Assembly: GCA_947095535.1 (NCBI GenBank)
Contig: OX352774.1
Location: forward strand, 244,119,825 to 244,183,824
Direction: 5' to 3'
From: Poecilobothrus nobilitatus
Lineage: Eukaryota; Arthropoda; Insecta; Diptera; Dolichopodidae
Length of the DNA: 64,000 bases
In this document: positions 23,851 through 36,688 of the stretch, piece after piece
How the letters are laid out: the number at the start of each line of letters is the position of its first letter
How positions within the stretch are numbered: the stretch's first letter is position 1
Notes under the pieces: generated by a model
What the model was told of the DNA's origin: nothing
Seen by the model: the letters and a program-made list of their open reading frames with translations, nothing else
The model's database searches: none
Position numbers and translations under genes: made by a program

Positions 23851-26800
23851 TAAAATATAATAAAATAATGTAAACATAATATTAAATATAATTATAACTG
23901 AATACTTGTACCGAGATGGTCCACATGCTAAAGACAAAAGGGTTCTAAAAATATCGGCAGGTATTTATATCTGCACGATATAATACATATATATATATAT
24001 ATATAGTTTGTATAATAATTTCGACGTTTAGATGCTCAATATTTACTCTTTAAGTTTTTTAAAATAATTATTTTAAAGATTTGAGACAATAATAATATCC
24101 GATGGCATTTGACCTTGGTATATAAAGACATTTGACCTTATAAGTGAAAAATACATATATATGTAATATATTATTTAAATTAATTTACATTTTTCTACTC
24201 TCAAAAAAAAAATATATATACATTTATATGTAATATATATATTATACACATATGTACGTTAACAAATATCTTTTAATGTATAAAATGAATCAAATTTTTA
24301 TGTTTGTTTTTTTTGTTTTGTTTTTATTCTTTTAAAATTTCGCATTGAACGCATTTAAATATTATGCAATATTTAATATGAGAATAGGACTCATATGCCA
24401 TTGGAATGGTAATACAACAAAATCCTTTTAAATAGAATTTGATATCAAAGTACAAAATAAAATAAAGAATTTTTAGCATATGTTACAATAATTTTTTTTC
24501 TTGTATCTTAAGATAGAAAATCACGTCTCTTCAATTTACGAAACAAAAAAAAAAAAAAACAAAAATACAACAAATAAAAATGTTTTTTTTTTTCAATTTG
24601 TAATTGAAAATGTTGACAATTTTTTGGTAATTTTGTAAAAAAAAAAAAAAATTTCTTGGTCCTAATGTTATCCCCTTTTTTTTCGGTTTCTTTTTAAACA
24701 AAAATATTTTAAATGGTAAAAATCTTGAAAAATTCCTAAAAGTTTCTTTAAGAAAAAAGAAAAGTGGGGGAAAAAAATAGAGAAAATAATTTAATGTAAA
24801 ACCAAGTTAACTAAAATTGACTTGAGTTTTCTTATATCACACATATATAAAATATATAATGTGAATGATTTTTTTTCTTTTTTTTTGTTTTTTTTAAATT
24901 TGTTATTCAAAAATTTTATTTCTATTTTATTTTTTTTTTTTTTTTGAAAGTTGTATATTACTACTGTTTTCACTTTGCTATTTGTAAACCCAATCAACTT
25001 TATACAAAATATAAAAACAAATAATATAAGAAGTATATTGTTAATAAAATAAAAAAAAAAGCAGTCGAAATCATCGTAACAGAAATCTTATACTGTAACA
25101 TCGTGTAATTTGTTAAAGTAGTCCTATAGGATCCTATAAATTTTGCATTTTTCCTTAAATTGTCCTAAAATAACTGAAATGTTTTTAATTAAATGAAACG
25201 TTTGAAACCGTCTATTACTCTTTCAACTAAGCTCTAGTGATATTTTGATAATTGATGCTTTTAGGAGATTTTTTGTAAACAATATGGTAAGAAAATTTAT
25301 GGCAGTTTTTAGTAATGTTTTTTTTTTTTATCATAATCTAAAGAAAAATTTCTAGAACTAAATGGTACCGTTAAAATGGTATCAAACTGTGAATTTAATA
25401 TAAGATATGTGAATTGTACTGTATATATATAAAACAAAATATTGGGTCAAATAGGCATAAAATTGATGTGGAACTCAAATCTGTACGCTTGAACTCGTAT
25501 TTTTAGTTTCAAAAAGTATGAGATTTGAGTTCAAGATCAGTTTTATGCATTCGAACCATTAATCTCTTAAACTTTTCCTTTAAGGAATTCGAATAGTTGA
25601 TCATGAATGAGTTGTAAATGCCAAACTCAACTTATACTTAACTCAAAATTTGATTCCGCTCAACCAATGAACGAATGAGCATCGCATCGCTCAACGGACT
25701 TAATTTTTAGGAGAACTCAAATTTAAGTTGAGTCGTAATTTCAGCTTTTTACAACCCTGATGAATAGAATAAAAAGAAAAACAAACAAAACAATATTATT
25801 TATATAATATTAATTATAAGTTAAATTGTTTTTACTAGGCCACATAATCTTAAAAACCTAACATTTGAATACCTTTAAACTATAATGTAGTACAGGTATA
25901 CATTCTTTTAACATATTTTTTTTATTTTCGTTATAGTATTCAAAACTTAATATTTAAAATTATAATACCTTTTGCATTCCATCATCTGAATATAAAAAAT
26001 AAGGAAATATAAAAAAAAAAAGGGAACAACAACAAAAATAAAAATGAATATGACAATTTTATTCTTGTAAAATTCATTTTTCGACCAGTTATTTTTCTCA
26101 TAAAAAATGAAAATAAAAAAAAAATATAAGTTAAAAAGCAGCAAAAAAACAAACAATTTGCTTAGCAAAATTGTCACGTGTATAAAAAAAATGAAATAAA
26201 AAATTAAATGGCATAAAAAAAAAACGATTGAACATATAATATTAATAAAATAGTATATAAACATGTTAAAGAATAATAATTTTACAATATACACTGTTGG
26301 AAATGAAATTTTTCGTTCCGATGAACCAGGGGTTTTAAGAATAATATCTGTACGACTATAAGGATAATTATTGATCAGGCGTTAAGAAAAAGTTGAGAAA
26401 TTTCAAACAAAAATGGGGAAATACATAATAAAAGTATATTAAAAAAAATTTGGATTTAAAAACCCACTTGAAAGAAATTTTAATTTCTTAACTTAATTCG
26501 ACCATTGGCTCACATTCGTGAGGAAAAGGACCCTACATTTTGCAAGGACATTTATGCCCTTATTGAATTTTAAAAAATAGATAAATAAAAATAAATTCAA
26601 CTATAAGTTTCGTTAAATGTTGGTCTAAAGAATTTTTATACATTATTTCCTAATAAGATTTACGTTAGAATACGATGATATAAACATTGAAAGAATTAAG
26701 ACATTGCAGAAAAACATCCGTAGATTCGGGTTACGACGTTTGTCACCACTATCAATACACCCCTATATGAAGATATTGGCTAAAATTAATTAATTTATAT

Positions 26801-28490
26801 GCATGTTAAATTTAAAACTTGCAGACTTAGAAACAAAAACTATACAAGAACTAACATTAGGTTTTTTTTTGTGTGTTAAAAACAATGTTTAAATTATTAC
26901 ATTATTTTCGTATCTACAAACAACGCTCTCGTTGCGCTCTCTTAATGCAGCTTTCAAAAGAGTGTCCATTATGAAAATGTAATTTGTAAAATTTACTTAC
27001 ATACTTATTTAATAAAAATGGCTTCGCTTTATATTTTATTTTAATACTTTTCAACTATTTGACACTTCAATGCGTAAAGAAAGGGAAAAAAGTAAAAAGT
27101 TGAAAATCACAGCATTTATTGTGGACACAATTTAATACAATTCAATATTTTTAACTTTACTTTGAAACTTCGATGTGGGTAGAGAGCGTCATGAGAGTGT
27201 GAATTGTAAATGCAGGATTATAAATTAAATTTTAACCTTTCAGCTAACCAATATAAATAAATAAATAAATAATGAGGCTCGGCCTTACATCTTCAGTTTT
27301 GTATACAAAAACTTAATACAAGTTATCTATCTTGATTTGCTTAAAAATAATTAATGTAATTTCCGTTTAAACTTAAAAATGACACATACCATATTTCTAA
27401 TTTTAAAATAAAATATTATAATATATTATATAATAAATATGTGAAAGCATTTTTTTTTTTGTCACTTAATGTGGTGGTAGTAAAAAAAAAAAAATTTTAG
27501 CATATAATAAACTCTATCTAATGACAGTATATTCTTTATTATTTTGATATGTTAACACACATATTGACATTTTTTCTTTCTCTCTTTTTGTTTTTAATTT
27601 TTTTTTTCTTTCTTTCTAATGTAAATTAAAGTAAAATCATATAAAAAAATTAAAATAAGAATTTTTTTTATTTGATAATAATTTTCTTATTTTTCCCGGA
27701 AATTTATAAAATTTAAACAGGAAAAAGCAGGAAAAACATATGGTAATTTTTTTTTTATTCTTGTTAAAAAATTAAGAAAAAAAAAATGTAAAAAAATTGA
27801 CTTCACGTGATGTTGAGAAAAACAAAAAAAAAAAAAATACTGTAGAAAATGTTTTTTTTAAATTTTTCAAAAAAAAAAAAAAAACAAGAAATGGAAAAAT
27901 TGGTCATGTTTATAAAGTTTAAATTATTTTTAAAACTGAATAAATTAACAGTGATTATATAAAAAAAAAAAATGTCATGCATGCATGTAGAAATTTAATG
28001 TTAATTTGATCAATTTCGAAAGATATGAAGAATTATATAATGTTCAATTTATAAAGGATGTAAAATTATGGTATTGAAAATAAATAAGGAAATAAAATAT
28101 TATTCATTTCGTTCATTAAAAACGATAAATGATAATTTTAGTTAAGGTCAAATTTAAAGATAAGTGCGTCATTGAAAAGTGCATAGGTGATAATTTAAAA
28201 TTAAAGATATACATATATAATATAATAAATTAAACTTATAATTATAAAAAAAACTCAGCATTCTTAAACTTCAATTACAAAAAAACAAAAAAAAAAAAAA
28301 TTAAAAAGATTGAAACATGGTATAAGTTTTGAAAATATTTATTTGAGTGAAAAACTGGAAAAAAACTTAAAAGCTTTTGCTTATAAAAGAAATTTTCCTG
28401 TTGAATTGTTTAAATATTTCGTCTAAAATAAATATTAAATCAAATATAGTTAACATTGCGGTTTTCAATGAAAAAATGAACATACGGGTA
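23851..28490. other. AT-rich intergenic DNA, no gene seen
   Basis: Homopolymer runs, TATATA clusters (near 23990 and 24210) and decayed repeat DNA. A short motif GTTCAAGATCAGTTTTATGCATTCG at about 25530 recurs in similar form at about 31505, so an old dispersed repeat is present. No gene could be supported. Confidence 0.45.
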
Positions 28491-28492
28491 TA

Positions 28493-28760
28493 TTTGTAGA
28501 TTGTTCGATTTTTCTAAAGTTTACTGAGAGATACTTTAGACCACGTGATGAAACGTTATATGGATCAAAGTAAGCGATGAGGACACTAAGAGCTTTAAAA
28601 AACCCTTTAAAAATTTCTGAGGGCAACTTATATAAGAGCCGTAGTATCTATATTTGTGGAAACACAGACCTCTATCAAGGCTTAAACGTAAGTCCTGAAA
28701 CTTTGACGTGTATAATGTTATAAGATATTATCAACGGGTTCGGTACAGGGGGTTTTCTTA
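28493..28760 (+). repeat. Left arm of an inverted dispersed repeat
   Basis: Contains GTTTACTGAGAGATAC, GATGAAACGTTATATG and AAGCGATG words, then ATCAACGGGTTCGGTACAGGGGG. The same words in the same order occur on the reverse strand at 29727-29525. The region is more GC-rich than its flanks. Confidence 0.7.
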
Positions 28761-29524
28761 AAAAAAAAAAAATTGTGATTTGTATTAAATTAAAAAAAAA
28801 AACATTGATATTTATAACGGTAAATTTTTTATGACGTCATTAGCTTGCCTTTTCTTTTCTCTTTCCAAAATGGTTCTAAAAATTCTTCTACCTAGTATAG
28901 TTTTATTGTTATTAAAATAAATGTGTGAGATAAGCACCATAAAATATAAAAATTTAATATAAAGAGCTGTAATATGAAAATACATTTTAAATGTATGTAT
29001 TAAAATTACTACTATTGAAAATCCCGCCACTATTTTAATTATTTATACACTATTTAATTTATATTTGAAAAAATAATTAGGATAGATTTTATAGATGGTA
29101 ACAAAAGCAGAACTAAATATATTTTTTTTATTTGTTTTTTAAATTTTTTTAAATTCAATTAATTTACTCTTAGATAAAGAACAGTAGCTTAATTCTATTT
29201 AATTATCAAAATCCGACAATTTTATTTTTAATTTATTTCTTTTCTATCTACTTTTTCTAAAGTTTCTGGAACTATTTTTAATACTTTAATTTTTGTAACA
29301 AAAAATTAACATTTTTGTTGTTATCAGTATTAAAATCATTTGTTTTTAACATAAAATAGAAAAGAAAATTTTAAATTACTGTTTATATATATTTAAAGTT
29401 TATATATATCGTTTATTATAAAGAATTTAATTTTGTTTTTCTATTTTTTAAATTTTGTTATGTAATAAAAAACAAATACATGTATCAAGAGAACAACAAA
29501 AAGCGGAAATTTTATTATTTTTTC

Positions 29525-29727
29525 TTAAACACTCTGTATCGAAATCGTTGAACACCAAATAAATTTTAAATATCTTTGAGCGGAAACGCTTTCAGGGAAT
29601 TCATTTACGCTTCATCTGGGTGCCCCCATCGCTTAGTTGGGCTCATATAACGTTTCATCGCGTGATCTGAGGTATCTCTCAGTAAAGTTTGAAAAGGATC
29701 CAACAAAGTAAAGTATATCCGAAGATA
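29525..29727 (-). repeat. Right arm of the inverted dispersed repeat
   Basis: The reverse strand reads CGGATATACTTTAC...CTTTACTGAGAGATAC...GATGAAACGTTATATG...AAGCGATGGGGG...TTCAACGATTTCGATACAGAG, matching the left arm at roughly 75-80 percent by eye. The arms face each other across about 760 bases of AT-rich DNA with no credible ORF. Confidence 0.7.
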
Positions 29728-30649
29728 CTAATGTAGGAAGAAGAAAAAGATTCAGACTTATATAGAGATGTTCTTTTGAATATATGTAATATGTAGTATG
29801 TTAATTTTTTTTTTTATCATGTATATGTCGCTGTACAAGAATGTCCTTTTTTTTGAACAATTCTATTTCATTTTTTGAACATATCGTTAGACTAGACCAT
29901 TTCAATTTAAACATTATTATTATATTTTTTTTTGAATAAGACATAACCAGATATAACCTTTGTATTTTGAACTTTTCTTTTCAAATTACTAACTATCAGA
30001 GTTCTTTGTGTTTTTTTTTGTTTTTTGTTTTCGTAAATAGTAAAACTTTTAAAAACTTAAAGAATAAAAATATAAAATACAAATTTTTATTCAGAAAAAT
30101 AAGAAGAAAAAAAAAACCAAAACAGAAATAAAAGGAAAAAAAAAAATCTACCAAAAAACCATAAAAAAACGATTTAACATTCGATTTGATTTTTCCAAAA
30201 AAGGATATTTTTTTTATGTATGTATTATTAGTTTTACCGTTCTTATGTTACAGGGTTAAGTATCCTTTTTTTTTTTTTATTTTTTCATTTAAGTTTTATG
30301 TAGTCTTTTACATATATTCGGACATTTATATTTGGATAGAGAATTGTTTGTGTACAGTTAAGGAAATATATTTTTTCAGATATATTTATATTATAATTAT
30401 TTCAAAAATAAAATTTTCTTTTATCATTAAAAGTTTAGAACAATTTATTAATTTTAAAATTATTTAATTTTAAGTTAATTTATTACCTATTTAAAGATAT
30501 ATGTATTTATTTAAAATTTAATTAATCTTTGATCTAATTAATCCTTAAACCTCAAACATTTAAGTAATTATATTCGGAAATTATTAATTTTTTTTGTGAT
30601 TAAGGGTAACACCTTATTTGCTTAAGTATATTTGTATGACTAAATCATT
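29728..30649. other. Intergenic DNA, no gene seen
   Basis: AT-rich, with poly(A)/(T) runs. Short hydrophobic open frames are low complexity. Confidence 0.45.
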
Positions 30650-31190
30650 TGTAACACATTTCAAAAAAATTTTGAAAAAATGTGCCTATTAGTTTAATTC
30701 TGCCTGTCTATCTGTCCGCCCATCTGTCTGAGTATTTATAAAACTTCTACACAGTTTAAAATAATGCAATGAAATTTTATTACGGATAGACTTCACAAAA
30801 AAAATTAATATTGGGGAACAAATTTTTGTTTATAGACTTTCCAATTTTAGAAAGCCCTTTATTTAAATTTTTTTAAGAGAATAGTTCTATATAATATAAC
30901 TTCCACCTGGAGACGCTAAATGATAGCTGCTTTTATGAGCTTTCAAAATACATATAAAATAAATATATAAGTTTGCCATACGGTAAATTTAATTTGCTGT
31001 ATTAATAAGGTGTTAAAATTGAAATTTCTCTATTTTTAAATACTTGTCCAAATTTTTTCAAAACTCTAACATTATAGTTTTATTTCTATTAACAACTTTT
31101 CTTAATAATATACGGTTACTTTAAAATTGACGAAAGTGTGACTTGATATTTTCCAATCTTTTCTAATAAATTTTGCTAGCGTGTTTTTTA
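30650..31190 (-). repeat. Diverged copy of the modular repeat family
   Basis: The reverse complement ends with the family terminus: AATAGGCACATTTTTTCAAAATTTTTTTGAAATGTG, preceded by a degenerate run of GGAC/GGCG tetranucleotides. It also carries the CATACGGTAAATTTAA and GTTAACAACTTTTCTTAATAATAT-type words shared with the copy at 59.9-60.8 kb. Strongly decayed. Confidence 0.6.
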
Positions 31191-31606
31191 AATTTAATAT
31201 TTAATTTTAGAAATGTACTTTTTTGAAAAACCTTGATTTTCTCATTACTTGTTGTTTTGCTAACAGTTGAATCCAAATAAAATCTTCTATATCTATAGAA
31301 ATCTTCTATATCTAATTTATATAAGTTAATTATTAATTTATTCTCGGTTTATTTTAAATTTATCTTTTTTTATGACTTTTCGATTCGAAATCGAATAAAA
31401 ATAAATTAAATATTATGGACTTGTTATGATTTTGAAAAAATTCAACATAAAATTAAGATTTTTTTAATTGAAAAATCACTCCTGAACTCATGTCAGATTT
31501 AAGGTCAAGATCAGTTTTATGGATTTCGTCTGATGAATTTTCTTTTTTTTCTCTTTAAATGTACATATAAAATGCATGCTGAAAATCGCTTATTATTAAT
31601 TACTAG

Positions 31607-32720
31607 TAAAAAAGCCCGTCATACGACGGGTATAAGTAGAAAAATATAGCTTTTGTGAAAGTTTCCTCAGTTTTATGAACAATTTAATTTTAGTAAATTT
31701 ATTCAAATACTTATATGTATTATATTTAGACATTGATAAATGTAAAATTTATTGCTAAAGTGTTTTAAATAATTAAAAACCTCAATGATGCTGTGAAGTA
31801 GTTTCTTTCAAAAATGTAATAAAAATGATTATTTAATAAATCTCATCTCTTGTAAATTTCTTTATCAAGCTTTGGATTAAAAAACCAAAGGTTGGATTAA
31901 AAACCAATGGTAAATAAATTTTTGTCAATAGTAACAAAAATTTTCGCTTCGAAAAAAATACAGTATCAAACTTTATAATTTTGAAACTAAACTATACTGA
32001 TCTGATGCATTTACCTAATTATAATATATAGTACACTTGTTATATTTTTCTATGGTTGCCATAGCAAATGCTTCAAAACTTTTTTTGTTATATTTTTCAA
32101 ACAAATTTTTACTCTATCCGTAATAATATTCTGCCTTTTTATCTGTAGCTTTCGTTACAAAATCTTCACACCGTAAGTTCTGCGCACCTTTTATGTAAAA
32201 CAATAAAAATTGGCTGTGCAAATAAGGTTTAAGATTTAGAAAATAAAAATCATAAAAGAAGCATAAAATTAAGAAAATGTTACACATTCAAAATTTAATT
32301 GAAAATTGCGATTTTATAATTTAAATTGCCCTCATTTAAAAGCTTTGGTTTTACGCACTGCTTTATTTTTTTATAATTAACTACATAATATATGTATATA
32401 CCCATATTTTTATTCATATATCTATATTATGGGCTAAACTTCTGATTCTAAAATTGTACTATATTATGGCAAAATTTTTAAAAAATTAAGAAAATGTTAC
32501 TTAGCAAAATTTAAATAAAAATATTATTGCAATTTTATAATGTTGTACTTAAAAATACGACCCTCTAAAAACTTTGATTTATACACTGCCTTGTTTTTTC
32601 TTTCTTTTCGTAGGATAACATTTTAATATTTATTGTTTTTTATCTGTTATGTACGTAAATATTAGATACACGTTTCTTTCTTTTCATAGCATAAAATTTG
32701 TTAAATTAACATTTAACATA
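31607..32720. repeat. Decayed repeat beginning with a CCCGTC hairpin
   Basis: Starts AAAAAGCCCGTCATACGACGGGTATAAG, a short stem (CCCGTC/GACGGG) resembling the leading edge of common insect interspersed repeats. Inside, AAATTAAGAAAATGTTAC...TTTTATAAT...CACTGC at 32262-32370 recurs at 32482-32592, a degenerate internal duplication of about 110 bp with a 220-bp period. No ORF. Confidence 0.45.
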
Positions 32721-34572
32721 ACAGTAGGGCACGCTACTCAGCAGCAGCAACTTGTCTTTTATTATATTTAGATATTCACTTTCAAGTTATTCGTGTTCAA
32801 TTTTTAGCCATCCTCCTTTGAAATTCGAAGTTATGTTACTTTAATTGCAAAATCGATTATAGAGTGCAAGTTTGAATTGATACTCAATAGAGTGGAATCA
32901 GTTTGTTAGCATTATAATAAATTTAAATACAAAAAAATTATATTTTAATTTAGTATTAAATTTTTTGTCTGCAACTGTATTTATATATAACATTGGTGTT
33001 TAAATGGAAAATGATGTGAAAATGATTATCGGTATACTTTAATTTTAAGACAAAAAAATAAGAATAATTTTAAAGTCCCAATGGGAAAATGAATTTTAAA
33101 TTGAAAATTGTTAACACATAAACATAACACATAATCGTTTTCTAGTTCTTAGTTCTTCAACCAAAATTTGTTATCTTATAGTTTTTATTTATTTTTTTTT
33201 TTGTATTGGTATAATGATGATATGTTCGGTTTTAATTCGTATCCTTTATAAAAAAAAAAATCCCTTTATGTTTATGTAGTGGAATTTTATTATTGGGTGC
33301 TATTTTCTTTTATATTATATTAAATAATAACGAAATTCTTTTTTTTTTGTATGTGAATTGTGTTTATAGGAAATAAATAATTTAAAATTAAAGGTATATT
33401 GTGAAAAAAATTTAGGAAATCCGTTTTATTACATTAAATTCTTAGAAATAAGGAATATTTAACGAATTTTTTCATTATATTTTAATTGAGTGTAATTTTA
33501 AATCAATAAATTTAATTACTTCATACATTTATAACTATATATTATATTTAATTATCCTATTTATATTTTCCGTTGTTTCTTTTTTTCTTGTGAAATCTTA
33601 AAAAACAATTTTAAAAAGTAGTATTTCTATCTCCATTGATAAGTAAAATTTTCTTCACTTAATGATTTACAAAGAAAAAAAAACAACATTAATATTTTCC
33701 ATATCATATTTTAATTTCCGGTTCATGTCAATATAATTTCTTTGTTTTATATACATTTTGATTTTTTTTTTAATTGTATTTATATATTAAAACTGATTTT
33801 GTTATATTTTTTGTTTGGTTTTTTATTAACCTAAAGCGTACTTTGAAATAACGTGAATATGATTTTTAAGATTTACTTCCGGGAAATATTATTTTTATTT
33901 CCTTGTACACTTATCATCCATACAAAAACAAAACGGTAAAGTTCAATGTATCAAAACAATAAAAAAAGGATAAAGTTATTGTATATGTATCATCAACTTA
34001 CCTGATCAACTAACAAAATGATAAAGCAAAATGTTTTTGGTAAATTTTTTATTATTTGCAACAGGATATGTTATATTACCGTTATGGAATACAAATTATT
34101 ATAAAATTGGTTATATTAATCAATATAAATATGCATTATTTTTGCAATCTTGATTTTGAAATTTTCAACGATAAATTGTTTAAGATTTTTTTTTTTCATT
34201 TAAAATCGTTTTAAATTGTTATGTTTTATTTTTTACGGGAGTTGATGGGAAACATCCAAAGCCACTGTACAATCATGATTACTCTACCAATGATTAAGGA
34301 ACTTTTGGTACTATACAAATGTCCTGAGCAAAGGAAGATTCTGTTATATGTTAAATATATATAGGTTTAACATTTGCAGGAATATAATAAATGAAGGTGT
34401 TAACGTTCTCCTTAAACCTACGTAAATTTAAAATGTATTTATTCTCACTTTTCGGGAGCGGATGAGGTGAAAGATAGTTCCACATTCGCGATTTTCGTGT
34501 CACAAACGAATTGCCATATACGATCAGTATCTATCCTGAATTTTGTCATCAAGAAATTTGAGCTACGTAGGG
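32721..34572. other. Intergenic DNA, no gene seen
   Basis: AT-rich. Some moderately GC-rich patches (34250-34330, 34450-34570) look like decayed repeat DNA, but I cannot identify them. Confidence 0.4.
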
Positions 34573-34859
34573 GCTGCTCTCATCGTTTCACTTTGTTAGT
34601 AAGTTAAGGTTTTCGATGATAAATTTCAAATTCGAACTTGTTGATTTTTTTAAAATGTTGGCTCTGAATTAGTTTATAATTTTATATAACATATATGCTA
34701 TATGGAACTATAGAGCAGCGGCTGCTCTCATCGTTTCACTTTGTTAGTAAGTTAAGCTTTTCGATGATAAATTTCAAATTCGAACTTGTTGATTTTTTTA
34801 AAATGTTGGCTCTGAATTAGTTTATAATTTTAGATAACATATATGCTATATGGAACTAT
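34573..34859. repeat. Recent tandem duplication, 139-bp copies
   Basis: 34573-34711 and 34721-34859 are near-identical, both starting GCTGCTCTCATCGTTTCAC and ending GCTATATGGAACTAT, with about two mismatches (AAGGTT/AAGCTT and TATATAAC/TAGATAAC). A 9-base spacer, AGAGCAGCG, separates them. Confidence 0.93.
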
Positions 34860-35019
34860 TTTCTAACTTCTATTTGTTTTTCTTAACGTTATAGAAAAAT
34901 CATTTTAATGTTTCAGTAGCATCAATAAAGTTTCTTTTAAGATCAAATATTTAATTATTTTATTTTATTTAAATCTGTAAAAATTTTACTGTGCATATAG
35001 AATTTTTAGGATTTGATTG

Positions 35020-35086
35020 ATGACGCAGTGGTTGAGTTCCCGGCCTTCAATTCAGAGGTCTCGGTTTCAAACTCCAATCAGATCAT
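35020..35086 (+). repeat. tRNA-like SINE head, second family
   Basis: GATGACGCAGTGGTTGAG resembles box A and CGGTTTCAAACTCC resembles box B at tRNA-like spacing. Related to 42760-42833 (shared TTCCCGRCCTTCAA). No clean cloverleaf, so not a functional tRNA. Confidence 0.5.
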
Positions 35087-35266
35087 ATCGTATATTAATA
35101 ATAGTAAATAAGTTTATATCGTAATATCAAAAAAATGAAAAATAAATAATTCTTGTATAAGATAATAGATGAAGCACAAATTTAATACATATTTCTGTTT
35201 CATAATCTTGGACAATAGCTACAGCTGAGTAACTAATTAACGGCTTAGTGAAAACTATGATTAAAC

Positions 35267-36609
35267 AAGGTAGAATGTAAACCAACGGTTTTTAAAAGCG
35301 CACATTTCCAAAACTCAATACAAACTGTTTAGAAGTGTGACATACACAAAAATTTCAAAATTTCATGTAATAAGAAAAAATGTGAAATAGGACATTTTTG
35401 AAATTTTGAGGGGCCGTAAGTCCGGAATCCTATATAACTAAGAAAAGCCGTTAACACACGTAAAAATATATTATTAAACCTTTATTTTTCATGTCTTGCC
35501 GAAGAAAAATTTGTACAGGTGCCTAAGTTACAGGTGTCTAAAAATAGCAAATTTTCAATTTTTGAGGCGTAATAACTCTTAAAGAGGGGGTATCAAAACC
35601 CCCAAAAAAATTGTCTGAAAATCTGAAAATTGTCTGAGGAAACTTATACTAATTCTAAAAGTTCTTTCTTTTCTCAAAATTTCAGGTTCCTCTCTAAAGG
35701 GGTGCCGGAGTTATGAAAAAAGAAATTTCATGCAAAATGTGGTTTTCACATAACGGTAAATTTAAATAGTAAATTACAAAATATTACATAATTTTGATAT
35801 TGTTTTATATAGATAATAAAATTTTCGATCTTCTGGCGGTTTTAGATTGCAAAATTATTACTCAGAGCCCGAGATATATACATCTGAAAATGGGGCTTTT
35901 TCGCAATTTTGAAGAGCTGCAACTTTGGAACCCTTTACAATTAAAATAAACCTTTAACACACGTAAAAATATATTATTGTAGCTTTAATTTTTATATCTT
36001 GCAGAAGTAAAATGTGTACAGGTTCCTAAGTTACAGGTGTTTAAAAATAGCAAATTTTCAATTTTTAAGCCCTAATAGCTCATAAACAGGGGGTGGTCCG
36101 AAAAAATTTTCTGAGCAAACTTATACTAATTCTAAAAGTTCTTTCTTGCCTCAAAATTTCAAGCTTCTATCTAGAAGCGTGCCGGAGTTATGAAAGTAGA
36201 AAAATCATGCAAAATTTGGTTTTCACATAACGGTAAATTTAATACATAATACTAAATTTAAAAAAATTGTATAATTTTGATATTAATTTACAAAGATAGA
36301 AGAAATACCTGTCGAATGACGTTTTCAGATTGAAAAAATCTTAAGCAGAACATAAGATATATGCATTTAAAAATAGAACTTTTTCAAAGTTTGAGGGGCT
36401 GTAGCTCCGTAATGGGGGGGGGGGCTACATGAAAAAGTTGTTCCACAAAATTATTTTTTTTATGAGACCTACCTATGGTTAAAATTTTTTTTCTCTATCT
36501 TTAACGGTGTAGAAGTTTTGTAAACAGACGGACGGACGGACGGACGGACGGACAGAGTGAAACTAATAAGCACATTTTTTCAAAATTTTTTTTGGAAATG
36601 TGCTAAAAA
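35267..36609 (+). repeat. Modular repeat family, copy A (two internal modules)
   Basis: Starts AAGGTAGAATGTAAACC and ends TTTGGAAATGTGCTAAAAA. Inside, a module of about 470-510 bp is repeated: its marker GGGGCCGTAAGTCC/GAGCTGCAACTTTGG/GGGGCTGTAGCTCCG recurs at about 35400, 35910 and 36380, followed by ACACGTAAAAATATATTATT, ACAGGTGCCTAAGTTACAGGTG and GTGCCGGAGTTATGAAA. Near the end lies (GGAC)n at 36535-36554. The terminus can fold: AGCACATTT (36569-36577) pairs with AAATGTGCT (36596-36604). No long ORF, hence probably a non-autonomous element. Confidence 0.8.
36414..36424 (+). repeat. Run of 11 G
   Basis: Uninterrupted G run inside copy A, where copies B and C have GGATRGGGCTACATG. Striking in AT-rich DNA and probably slippage. 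Confidence 0.85.
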
Positions 36610-36688
36610 CTGAAGCTTAGTCAAATATGAAAAATAAGCAAATAATGCATGTCCTATGCTTCGTATAGGAGTGGAAACGACAAAAACA

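Noticed and set aside
25947..26294. 115-codon Phe/Ile-rich reverse-strand frame
   Set aside because: Composed of homopolymer-derived residues, with no domain and no splice context. Typical chance ORF in AT-rich DNA.
35020..35086. Possible functional tRNA
   Set aside because: Box A and B resemble tRNA, but acceptor and anticodon stems do not pair, so it is a SINE-like relic.
35267..36609. Helitron assignment for the modular repeats
   Set aside because: The hairpin near a CTAA end is suggestive, but the 5' end lacks a convincing TC start and insertion between A and T cannot be shown, so no class was assigned.
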